A stretch of DNA of 64,000 nucleotides from Gordonibacter massiliensis (ex Traore et al. 2017). GTDB lineage: Bacteria > Actinomycetota > Coriobacteriia > Coriobacteriales > Eggerthellaceae. The stretch's first letter is position 1; the number at the start of each line of letters is the position of its first letter. The notes under the pieces are model-generated. The model saw nothing but the letters and a program-made list of their open reading frames with translations. It was not told where the DNA came from and did not search any database. The position numbers and the translations under genes were made by a program. Positions 9,476 through 16,934 of the stretch are shown here, piece after piece. Location: positions 124,001-188,000 of the forward strand of contig LT827128.1 in assembly GCA_900170005.1 (NCBI GenBank), in the 5' to 3' direction.

Positions 9476-9790
9476 ATGAACACGTTGGTGGCGGTGGCCA
9501 TCGCCCCGTTGGGCGTGGGCGACGAGTTGGCAGCCGAGGTGGCGGAGGTCGTGCGGGTCATCCGCGCGTCGGGCCTCCCGAACCGGACGAACTCCATGTT
9601 CACCGAGATCGAGGGCGAGTGGGACGAGGTGTTCCAAGTGGTGAAGGACGCTACGTTCGTGCTGGCGGAGAAGGGCATTCGCACCGAGGTTGTGCTCAAG
9701 GCCGACGTGCGTCCCGGCCACACCGGCATGATGGAGCGCAAGGTGAGCAAGGTGGACGACATCCTGGGCGGGGGCGGCCATGCGGAATAA
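9476..9790 (+). CDS. MTH1187/YkoF-type thiamine-binding protein
   Basis: 104 aa small alpha/beta protein of the MTH1187 (DUF77) family. The N-terminus MNTLVAVAIAPLGVGDEL and the later NSMFTEIEGEWDEVF are typical; members bind thiamine or its thiazole/pyrimidine moieties. It sits 5 bases after thiM and its end overlaps thiE by 11 bases, under TPP riboswitch control, which supports a role in thiamine uptake or handling. The exact ligand is inferred. Confidence 0.85.
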   Translation: MNTLVAVAIAPLGVGDELAAEVAEVVRVIRASGLPNRTNSMFTEIEGEWDEVFQVVKDATFVLAEKGIRTEVVLKADVRPGHTGMMERKVSKVDDILGGGGHAE

Positions 9791-10475
9791 CCTGGACATA
9801 ACGGCGTACCTGGTGCTGGGCCCCGAGAACACGGCCGGCCGCCCGGTGGGCGACGTGGTTGAGGCGGCGCTGGCGACGGGGTTCACCTGCGTGCAGGTGC
9901 GCTCGAAGGAATGCTCGGCGCGCCAGCTGATGGAGGTGGCGCGCGAGGCCGCCGGCGCCATCGAGCGCGTCGGCGCGGCCCAGCGGGTGGCGCTTTTGGT
10001 GGACGACCGGCTCGACGTGGCGCTGGCGGCGCGCGCGGCCGGCGTCAAGGTGGACGGCGTGCATGTGGGGCAGTCCGACGTGCCGGTGGAGGTGTGCCGG
10101 AGGTATCTGGGCGAGGACGGCGTCGTGGGCCTCTCGGCGCGCACCGACGAGATGCTGGAGTACGTGCGCACGGTCGACACGGGCTGCGTGGACTACCTGG
10201 GCGCGGGGCCTCTGCACGAGACGGCCACGAAGCCCGACTGCGGCATGGACGCGGCGGGCAACGTGATAACCAGGAGCCTGGCCGACTTGGCGGAGCTCGC
10301 GCGCACGAGCCCGCTTCCCGTGGTGGTGGGCGGCGGCGTGAAGGCCGCGGACATCCCCGCCCTCGCGCGCACGGGGGTCGACGGCTTCTTCGTGGTGTCG
10401 GCGGTGTGCGCCGCGCCCGATCCCGGAGCCGCCGCCCGCGAGCTCGTGGAGGCTTGGCGCGCCGCACGGGCGTAG
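9780..10475 (+). CDS. thiE: Thiamine-phosphate synthase
   Basis: Joins hydroxymethylpyrimidine diphosphate and thiazole phosphate into thiamine phosphate. 231 aa TIM barrel. Visible motifs: QVRSKE (pyrophosphate side), VDDRLDVALA, GVHVGQSD, GLSARTDE, DYLGAGPLHETATK and VVVGGGV near the C-terminus. ATG 9780 overlaps the preceding gene. No thiD is seen in the window, so salvage of the pyrimidine half must be encoded elsewhere. 10476-10692 holds a single-arm host repeat and otherwise nothing recognised. Confidence 0.9.
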   Translation: MRNNLDITAYLVLGPENTAGRPVGDVVEAALATGFTCVQVRSKECSARQLMEVAREAAGAIERVGAAQRVALLVDDRLDVALAARAAGVKVDGVHVGQSDVPVEVCRRYLGEDGVVGLSARTDEMLEYVRTVDTGCVDYLGAGPLHETATKPDCGMDAAGNVITRSLADLAELARTSPLPVVVGGGVKAADIPALARTGVDGFFVVSAVCAAPDPGAAARELVEAWRAARA

Positions 10476-10596
10476 CCCTCGGCGTTCCACGCGAAGGCTC
10501 GTCCGCTTGGCAAGGGGGAGCGTTGGATTTAATTTGCTCGTCTCTCGTTCCGAGCGCGTGTCGGCTTCGTTCTTGGTAGGATAGCTATTCACTCCT

Positions 10597-10650
10597 TGTC
10601 ATCCTGAGCGGAGGCGCGTAGCGCCGGAGTCGAGGGATCTTCGAGGGTCG
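10597..10650. repeat. Single-arm copy of the dispersed host repeat
   Basis: TTGTCATCCTGAGCGGAGGC followed by GCGTAGCGC and CGGAGTCGAGGGATCTTCGAGG. It is the left half of the repeat core seen at 5635 and 62435. It contains the target sequence read by the IS110 guide RNA described at 62460-62680. Confidence 0.75.
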
Positions 10651-10692
10651 AACATCTGGAAAAACCGATACCATCGCAACAGGAGGCTGCAC

Positions 10693-11682
10693 ATGGCGAA
10701 AACGCGCATCGGCATTTTGGGTTACGGGAACTTGGGCAGAGGCGTGGAGCTGGCCTGCCGGCAGAACGACGACATGGAGTTCGCAGCGCTGTTCACCCGG
10801 CGCGACCCGGCGACCGTGAAGCCCTTGACCGACGGCGTGGCCGTGTACGCCGCCGCCGACTTGGCGGCCCATGCGGACGACGTGGACGTGCTCGTTCTGT
10901 GCGGCGGCAGCGCGAGCGACCTGCCCGAGCAGACGCCGGCGTGCGCGAGCCTGTTCAACGTGGTGGACTCGTTCGACACCCACGCGAACATCCCCGTCCA
11001 CTTCGCGAACGTGGACGTGGAGGCGAAGGCGGGCGGCAAGGTGGCCGTGATCTCGGCCGGCTGGGATCCGGGCATGTTCTCGCTCGCGCGCCTGTACGCG
11101 AACAGCATTCTGCCCGAGGGGCGCGACTACACGTTCTGGGGGCGCGGCGTTTCGCAGGGGCATAGCGACGCTATCCGCCGCATCGAGGGCGTGGCCGACG
11201 CCCGCCAGTACACGGTGCCCGTGCCCGAGGCCCTCGACGCCGTGCGGGCCGGCGAGAACCCCGAGCTCACCACGCGTCAGAAGCACACGCGCGAATGCTT
11301 CGTGGTGGCGAAGGAGGGCGCCGACAAGGCGGCCATCGAGAAGGCCATCGTGGAGATGCCGAACTACTTCTCCGACTACGACACCACGGTGACGTTCGTC
11401 ACGCAGGAGGAGCTCGACCGCGACCACGCCGGCATCCCGCACGGCGGCTCGGTCATCCGCTCGGGCGTGACGGGGACGGGCGGCGAGCACGCGCACGTGG
11501 TGGAGTACTCGCTGAAGCTGGACTCCAACCCCGAGTTCACCGGCAGCGTGCTCGTGGCCTGCGCCCGCGCGGCGCATCGCCTCGCCCGCGAGGGGCAGAC
11601 GGGCTGCAAGACGCTGTTCGACATCCCGCCCGCGTACCTGTCGCCGCTCGCCGCCGAGGAGCTGCGCGCGAGCATGCTGTAG
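10693..11682 (+). CDS. ddh: meso-diaminopimelate D-dehydrogenase
   Basis: 329 aa NADPH-dependent enzyme that converts L-2-amino-6-oxopimelate and ammonia directly to meso-diaminopimelate, a one-step route to the lysine/peptidoglycan precursor. The Rossmann motif is GILGYGNLGRGV. Typical Ddh stretches include VLVLCGGSASDLPEQTP, SFDTHANIP, SAGWDPGMFSLARLY and FWGRGVSQGHSDAIRRI. AGGAGG precedes the ATG at 10693. Monocistronic between a host repeat and a strong terminator. Confidence 0.93.
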   Translation: MAKTRIGILGYGNLGRGVELACRQNDDMEFAALFTRRDPATVKPLTDGVAVYAAADLAAHADDVDVLVLCGGSASDLPEQTPACASLFNVVDSFDTHANIPVHFANVDVEAKAGGKVAVISAGWDPGMFSLARLYANSILPEGRDYTFWGRGVSQGHSDAIRRIEGVADARQYTVPVPEALDAVRAGENPELTTRQKHTRECFVVAKEGADKAAIEKAIVEMPNYFSDYDTTVTFVTQEELDRDHAGIPHGGSVIRSGVTGTGGEHAHVVEYSLKLDSNPEFTGSVLVACARAAHRLAREGQTGCKTLFDIPPAYLSPLAAEELRASML

Positions 11683-11724
11683 GGAGCCAGGGCGCGCCCT
11701 ACGGGGCGAGTCGGTTTGGCGGCA

Positions 11725-11752
11725 ACGGACGGGCTTCGGCCCGTCCGTTTTG
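11725..11752 (+). terminator. Intrinsic terminator after ddh
   Basis: Perfect 10-bp stem ACGGACGGGC / GCCCGTCCGT with a TTCG tetraloop, followed by TTTTGC. About 40 bases after the ddh stop. Confidence 0.9.
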
Positions 11753-11756
11753 CTTT

Positions 11757-11776
11757 CTGTACCGAAAGGGGTACAG
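11757..11776. promoter_or_regulatory. Inverted repeat CTGTACC-N6-GGTACAG, possible operator
   Basis: A perfect 7-bp inverted repeat separated by 6 bases, 48 bases upstream of the WYL regulator start. Related half-conserved forms occur at about 13148-13168 (TGTACCGAAAAGGGGACAGCT) and about 19676-19697 (CTGTCCCGTTTACGGTACAGCT). The position suggests an autoregulatory site, but no protein can be assigned to it. Confidence 0.4.
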
Positions 11777-11823
11777 CTGATACACTGGTGTTCCGTTATG
11801 CCGCCCCGTCGAAGGGACCTCCT

Positions 11824-12807
11824 ATGCCGGTCAATCGCCAGAAGCTCAAGCTGCTGTACCTTATGAGGATGCTATTGGAAGAGACCGACGCCGAGCGGGG
11901 GCTCACCATGCCGCAGCTCGTCGAACGGTTGGAAGAGCTGGGCGTTTCGGCCGAGCGCAAGTCCGTCTACCGCGACCTAGAGGCGCTGCGCGAGTTCGGC
12001 TTGGACGTGCGCACGCTTTCTCGCCAGCCGGTGGAGTACGCCGTCGTGAGCCGCGAGTTCGCCTTTCCCGAGCTGCTGCTGTTGGTGGACGCGGTGCAGA
12101 GCTCCCGTTTCCTCACGCAGCGCAAAAGCGACGCGCTCGTGCGAAGCGTGAAACGGCTGGCGCCCGCGCGGCAGCGCAAGCTGCTGGACAAGCGCCTGCA
12201 CGTGGAGGGCCGCATCAAGACGCAGAACGAGTCGGTGTTCGCGAACGTCGACCGCATCCAGGAGGCCATGGCGCGGCGTCGGAAGATATCGTTTCTCTAC
12301 TTCAAGTACGACGCGGCGAAGCGGCGGGTCATGCAGCACGGCGGCGCGCGTTACGTGGAGACGCCCGTGCGGCTCGTGTACTCCGACGGCTACTACTATC
12401 TGGTGGCGTACAACGAGAAGCACGACGGGTTTCCCAGCTACCGCGTGGACCGCATGGACAAGATCGAGGTGACGGACGAGCCTGCGTGCCGGAACGCCCG
12501 CGTCGCGGGCTTCGACGTGGAGGAGATGGCGAGCCGCGCGTTTGGCATGTACGACGGCGAGCCGGTGCGCGCCACGCTGCTGGCCACCGACGAGGCCATG
12601 GGGGCGGTGATCGACCGGTTCGGCGAGGACGTGGAGTCGCTGCCTGCGGGGGAAGGGCTGGCGCGCATCTACGTGGCGGTCGCTGCGAGCCCCGCGTTCT
12701 TCGGGTGGCTCGCGCAGTTCGGCGACCGCCTGCGCATCGAGAAGCCGAAGTCGCTCGCGCGGGAGTACCGGGACTATCTGCGGGGGATACTGGAAGCGTA
12801 CGAGTAG
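11824..12807 (+). CDS. WYL-domain transcriptional regulator
   Basis: 327 aa. The N-terminal winged HTH (about residues 7-65, LTMPQLVERLEELGVSAERK then VYRDLEALREFG) is followed by a WYL ligand-binding domain (YYYLVAYNEKHDGFPSYRVD) and a C-terminal WCX extension (LRIEKPKSLAREYRDYL). Such proteins sense small molecules or nucleic acids and regulate transcription. The ATG at 11824 (MPVNRQKLK) matches family N-termini; the frame upstream to 11716 overlaps the terminator and was rejected. Target genes are unknown. Confidence 0.85.
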   Translation: MPVNRQKLKLLYLMRMLLEETDAERGLTMPQLVERLEELGVSAERKSVYRDLEALREFGLDVRTLSRQPVEYAVVSREFAFPELLLLVDAVQSSRFLTQRKSDALVRSVKRLAPARQRKLLDKRLHVEGRIKTQNESVFANVDRIQEAMARRRKISFLYFKYDAAKRRVMQHGGARYVETPVRLVYSDGYYYLVAYNEKHDGFPSYRVDRMDKIEVTDEPACRNARVAGFDVEEMASRAFGMYDGEPVRATLLATDEAMGAVIDRFGEDVESLPAGEGLARIYVAVAASPAFFGWLAQFGDRLRIEKPKSLAREYRDYLRGILEAYE

Positions 12808-12814
12808 CGAGCGG

Positions 12815-13057
12815 TTAGAGCAGCACGACGGCAAAGGATACGGCCGCCAGCAGGATGCCCGCCCCGCGTGCCCAGGCAAGCTCGCTTTTCGAGAGGCCGT
12901 ACCCGCGGCCCCGCAAGCTGCGACGGCGCGGGGGAGCGGGCTTCGCGTGCCGCGGCGCGGGGGTTCGCACCACGCTCACCTGACAGGCGGCGCTCGGGTC
13001 GAACTTCAGGATCACGGCTTCCGTCGCCGTCTTTTCCCAGCGTGCGGCCTCTCCCAT
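12815..13057 (-). CDS. Small hypothetical membrane protein
   Basis: 80 aa, convergent with the WYL gene. Start ATG 13057 has a good GGAAAGGAAGAGG ribosome site. The middle is basic and Pro/Arg-rich (PAPPRRRSLRGRGYG) and the C-terminus is one hydrophobic segment (GAGILLAAVSFAVVLL), so it looks tail-anchored. No family recognised. 13058-13259 holds a copy of the TGTACCGAAAA...GGACAGCT motif and no gene. Confidence 0.55.
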   Translation of the reverse strand: MGEAARWEKTATEAVILKFDPSAACQVSVVRTPAPRHAKPAPPRRRSLRGRGYGLSKSELAWARGAGILLAAVSFAVVLL

Positions 13058-13259
13058 GTCCTCTTCCTTTCCCTCGGCTCGCGCCGGTGCGTTTTGCACG
13101 ACGCGCGTTCTCGCTGCTGTGCAGGATATACGCCGAAGGCAGGTTCATGTGTACCGAAAAGGGGACAGCTGGAATAAAAAGGGGGTTCTTGGCGAAAAAG
13201 CCGCATCGAAAATCGTTGCGCGACACCGTCGAGGACGGTTCGCGGTTGGCGGGTGCCTG

Positions 13260-13790
13260 CTACCCGACGAGTTCCACGGTGTGCAGGGGCTTGTACACGG
13301 CCCCTTCGCGTTCCAGCGTGCTTTTGAACAGGGCGACGGCGACGGCCTCGTCGTCGCGCGGGAACGCGAGCGGCGGCAGGTCCCTTTTCGGAATGCGGGC
13401 CCGTCGGGCCAGGGTCACGTGAGGCTTGAACGGCTTCTCGTCGAAGGCGAGGCCGCGCACCGACAGCTCGTCGCAGAGCCGGGCGGCAAGGTTCATGAGC
13501 GCAGGGTCGGCCGCGATGCCCAGCCAGAGGGTGGCGTCGCTCGCGCGGCCGAACTTGCCCAGGCCGTCGCTTCTCACGGAGACGGGCGGAACCGCCTCGC
13601 AGGCGGCGTCGACGGCCTGGGTCGCCGCGGCGACGCCCGTCTCGTCGATCTCTCCCAGGAAGGCGAGCGTGAGATGGTAGGTTTCCTTCGGCAGGAAACG
13701 GCCTTCGACCGAGGCGCTCAGGCGGCGGGCAAGGGCTGCCACGTCGAAGGCGAAGCCCTCTGGCAGCTGTAAAGCGACGAACGTTCTCAC
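13260..13790 (-). CDS. thpR: RNA 2',3'-cyclic phosphodiesterase (2H family)
   Basis: 176 aa member of the LigT/ThpR 2H phosphoesterases, which open 2',3'-cyclic phosphates on RNA. Both catalytic HxTx motifs are present: HLTL (about residue 39) and HVTL (about residue 124), flanked by the usual TYHLTLAFLGEI and FKPHVTLARR. The start is GTG 13790 with CAGGAGG upstream. It is transcribed alone. Confidence 0.88.
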   Translation of the reverse strand: MRTFVALQLPEGFAFDVAALARRLSASVEGRFLPKETYHLTLAFLGEIDETGVAAATQAVDAACEAVPPVSVRSDGLGKFGRASDATLWLGIAADPALMNLAARLCDELSVRGLAFDEKPFKPHVTLARRARIPKRDLPPLAFPRDDEAVAVALFKSTLEREGAVYKPLHTVELVG

Positions 13791-13941
13791 GACAGCCTCC
13801 TGTAGGACTGCTCCGGCGCGCGGCGCGCCACCCGTCTCGCACCGGAGCGCGCGGCTTCTACGCCGCTCGCGCGCGAATGCGAGGCATCCGGGAGGGGCGG
13901 CAACGCATGCCCCTCGGGTCCGACGCGGCGCGCCGGGCGGG

Positions 13942-15366
13942 CTATTCCTTCCCCGACCAGCAGTAGGTGCAGATCTTCTCCCGGTCGATGCCGATGGCCT
14001 CCAGCATGCCGTCGAGCGACTGGTAGCCCAGCGAGTCGAAGCCCATCTTCTCGCAGATGGACTTCAGCATGCACGCTCCGCGTTCGGTGGAGCTGTCGGC
14101 GTACTCGTCCAGGTGCTGCTGGCCCTCGTCACCTTCGAGCTCCTGGATCACGCGGCGGGCGATGAGCTCCATCTCGGAGCGGCTGCGCGAGAAGCTCAGG
14201 TACTTGCAGCCGAACATGATGGGCGGGCAGGCCGAGCGCATGTGCACTTCGGAGGCGCCGCATTCGTGCAGGTAGTTCACCGTTCCCTGCAGCTGCGTGC
14301 CGCGCACGATGGAGTCGTCCACGAACATGAGCCTCTTGTCGCGGATGAGCTCGGGCACGGGGATGAGCTTCATCTTGGCCACGCGGTCGCGCACGTCCTG
14401 GTTCGTGGGCATGAACGAACGGGGCCACGTGGGGGTGTACTTGATGAACGGGCGGCCGAAGGGGGCCTTGCTCTCGGTGGAGTACCCGATGGCGTGCGGT
14501 ACGCCCGAGTCCGGCACGCCGGCCACGTAGTCCACGTCGGGCACGCCGCCCGCGGCCGCCTCGTCGCGCGCCATGATCGCGCCGTTGCGGTAGCGCATGA
14601 CCTCCACGTTCACGCCCTCGTAGTTCGAGTTGGGGTAGCCGTAGTACACCCACAGGAAGGCGCAGATCTTCATCTGGGTTCCCGCAGGGGAGATGGTCTC
14701 GTACCCGTCGGCGTCCACGCGCACGATCTCGCCCGGCCCCAGCTCGTACTCGTCGTCGTAGCCCAGCTTGTGGTAGGCGAACGACTCGAACGAGATGCAG
14801 AAGCCCTCGCCGTTCTTGCCGATGAGCACGGGCAGGCGGCCCACTTTGTCGCGCGCGGCGATGATCGTGCCGTCGCTGGTCATGATGAGCAGCGTGAGCG
14901 AGCCCTCGATGACGTCCTGGGCGAACTTGATGCCCTCGACGAAGCTGCCCTTCTGGTTGATGAGGGCGGCGACGAGCTCGGTGGTGTTCACCGCGCCCGA
15001 GCTCATGGCCATGAACTGCTTGCCGCCGCTTTCGAAGTAGTCTTCCACCAGCTGCTCGGCGTTGTTGATGGCGCCCACGGTGGTGATGCCGAACGTGCCC
15101 AGATGCGAACGCACGAGCAGCGGCTGCGGGTCGGTGTCGCTGATGCAGCCGATGCCGCTGCAACCGTGGAACCCGGGCAGGTCGTCCTCGAAGCGGGTGC
15201 GGAACGGCGTGTTCTCGATCGAGTGGATCTCGCGCTGGAAACCAACCTCGCTGTCATGGAAGATCATGCCCGCACGCCGCGTCCCCAGATGCGAGTGGTA
15301 GTCCACGCCGAAAAACACGTCCAGCACCACATCGTGATGTGATGCGGCCCCGAAGAATCCGCCCAT
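13942..15366 (-). CDS. Amidophosphoribosyltransferase-like protein without N-terminal Cys
   Basis: 474 aa PurF homologue. The Ntn-glutaminase fold is recognisable (GTRRAG, then SSGAVNTTELVAAL), and the phosphoribosyltransferase domain keeps the PRPP loop LMFVDDSIVRGTQL. The protein starts MGGFFGAAS, where PurF has MCGIFG: the Cys that becomes the N-terminal nucleophile is Gly. I recall the same MGGFFG start in PurF-like proteins of Bacteroides and other anaerobes, so this is a distinct clade and not a sequencing error. It probably uses free ammonia or has another role (inference). A Cys pair sits at the very C-terminus (CTYC). Start ATG 15366 has AAAGG upstream. Confidence 0.8.
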   Translation of the reverse strand: MGGFFGAASHHDVVLDVFFGVDYHSHLGTRRAGMIFHDSEVGFQREIHSIENTPFRTRFEDDLPGFHGCSGIGCISDTDPQPLLVRSHLGTFGITTVGAINNAEQLVEDYFESGGKQFMAMSSGAVNTTELVAALINQKGSFVEGIKFAQDVIEGSLTLLIMTSDGTIIAARDKVGRLPVLIGKNGEGFCISFESFAYHKLGYDDEYELGPGEIVRVDADGYETISPAGTQMKICAFLWVYYGYPNSNYEGVNVEVMRYRNGAIMARDEAAAGGVPDVDYVAGVPDSGVPHAIGYSTESKAPFGRPFIKYTPTWPRSFMPTNQDVRDRVAKMKLIPVPELIRDKRLMFVDDSIVRGTQLQGTVNYLHECGASEVHMRSACPPIMFGCKYLSFSRSRSEMELIARRVIQELEGDEGQQHLDEYADSSTERGACMLKSICEKMGFDSLGYQSLDGMLEAIGIDREKICTYCWSGKE

Positions 15367-15496
15367 TGGTAGCCTTTCGCCTTGCCTTTTGCCTGTTGTG
15401 CCAACAAAGATATCAGTATAAGGCTCCCGGCGCGCGGTTGGGGCGAGGCGGCCGTGCGATTCGCGGTTTCTGCACGAGTGGCTGCACGAGCGGCGT

Positions 15497-16849
15497 CTAC
15501 GAGGTCGTCGCCGGCGCGTTCTTTTTCTCGGGCACCAGGAAGATGAACACGAGAGAGCTGATCAGCAGCAGGAACGGGTAGAACAGAAACGGGATGATCT
15601 GGAACGCCGACACCGCGAAGCCCAGCTCCGTGGCGGCCGAGATGGCCACGAGCATCTGAGCGCCGTAGGGAAGGATGCCCTGGAACACGCACGAGAACGT
15701 GTCGAGCAGCGATGCCGTCTTGCGCTTCGATATGCCGTACGTTTTCGCCATGTCGGCTGCGATGGGGTTCGAGATGACGATGGCCACGGTGTTGTTCGCG
15801 GTGGCGATGTCCATGGCGCCCACGAGAAGGCCCATGCCCAGCTGGCCTCCCTTCTTGCTTTTGAACAGGCTCTTGATGCCGTTGAGCAGCGCCACGAACC
15901 CGCCGTACTCGCGGATGAGCGCGCAGATGGCCGACACCAGCAGCGCCACCATCGTGGTCTCGAACATGCCCGCGGCGCCCGAGCCCATGTTGGCCAGCAG
16001 GTCGGTGGCGGCGGTGGCGCCCGTGGCCACCATGATGATGGAGCCCGACAGGATGCCCAGCAGCAGCACGATGAACACGTTCACGCCGACGATGCCGCCG
16101 ACGAGCACGATAAGGTAGGGGACGAGCTGGATCAGGTCGTATTCGTGGACGACGCTGCCGCCGAGGTCGGCGCCGAACGACAGCACGAGGATGATGACGA
16201 GCGAAACGATAGCCGCCGGCAGGGCGATCTTGAAGTTCTCGCGGAACTTGTCCTTCATCTGGCAGCCTTGGCCCTGGCAGGCCGCGATGGTGGTGTCGGA
16301 GATGAACGAGAGGTTGTCGCCGAACATGGCGCCGCCCATGACGCTGGCCACGCACAGCGGCAGGCTGAAGCCGGACGCGGACGACACCGCCACGGCGATG
16401 GGCGTGATCAGCGTGATGGTGCCCACCGACGTGCCCATCGACAGCGACACGAAGCAGCTCACCACGAACAGCACCGCCACGGCGAACTGCACGGGAACGA
16501 CGGAAAGCAGCAGGTAGGCCACGCTTTCGGCGCTGTCGCGGCCCACGGTGCCCACGAAGATGCCGGCCACCATGAAGATGAGCACCATGGTGACGATGGT
16601 CTTGTCGCCCATGCCGCGGCCCATGATGGACAGCTTGTCGTCGAAGGGCAGCTTGCGGTTCTGGAAGCACGCCACGAGCAGCGCGACGAGGAATATCACC
16701 ACGACGGGGATGTTGTAGAAGCCCATAGGTATGCCCATGCCGTACTCGAACAAGATGCCGAGCCCCAAATACAGCACCAGAAACACCCCGATGGGCAGCA
16801 GCGCCTTGACGTTGCCCTTGGGGGCGGCGGCCGTGTTCTTCTCTTCCAT
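15497..16849 (-). CDS. NhaC-family Na+/H+ antiporter-type transporter
   Basis: 450 aa integral membrane protein with about 11-12 hydrophobic segments starting at residue 16. NhaC/YuiF-type signatures: SLSMGTSVGTITLITPIA, GGAMFGDNLSFISDTT, and ATANNTVAIVISNPIA. The family exchanges Na+ (sometimes with an organic substrate) for protons; the substrate cannot be fixed from sequence. Start ATG 16849 (MEEKNTAAAP) with GGAA upstream; the longer in-frame extension to 17053 overlaps the next gene's 3' end and was dropped. Confidence 0.85.
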   Translation of the reverse strand: MEEKNTAAAPKGNVKALLPIGVFLVLYLGLGILFEYGMGIPMGFYNIPVVVIFLVALLVACFQNRKLPFDDKLSIMGRGMGDKTIVTMVLIFMVAGIFVGTVGRDSAESVAYLLLSVVPVQFAVAVLFVVSCFVSLSMGTSVGTITLITPIAVAVSSASGFSLPLCVASVMGGAMFGDNLSFISDTTIAACQGQGCQMKDKFRENFKIALPAAIVSLVIILVLSFGADLGGSVVHEYDLIQLVPYLIVLVGGIVGVNVFIVLLLGILSGSIIMVATGATAATDLLANMGSGAAGMFETTMVALLVSAICALIREYGGFVALLNGIKSLFKSKKGGQLGMGLLVGAMDIATANNTVAIVISNPIAADMAKTYGISKRKTASLLDTFSCVFQGILPYGAQMLVAISAATELGFAVSAFQIIPFLFYPFLLLISSLVFIFLVPEKKNAPATTS

Positions 16850-16934
16850 GATTCGCATTCCTTCTTGTCGTCGCGCGCGTTGAACGTCGCGCATGGGTAC
16901 CGTTATGAGACGAGCCCGCCCTTGCGGCGCTCGG

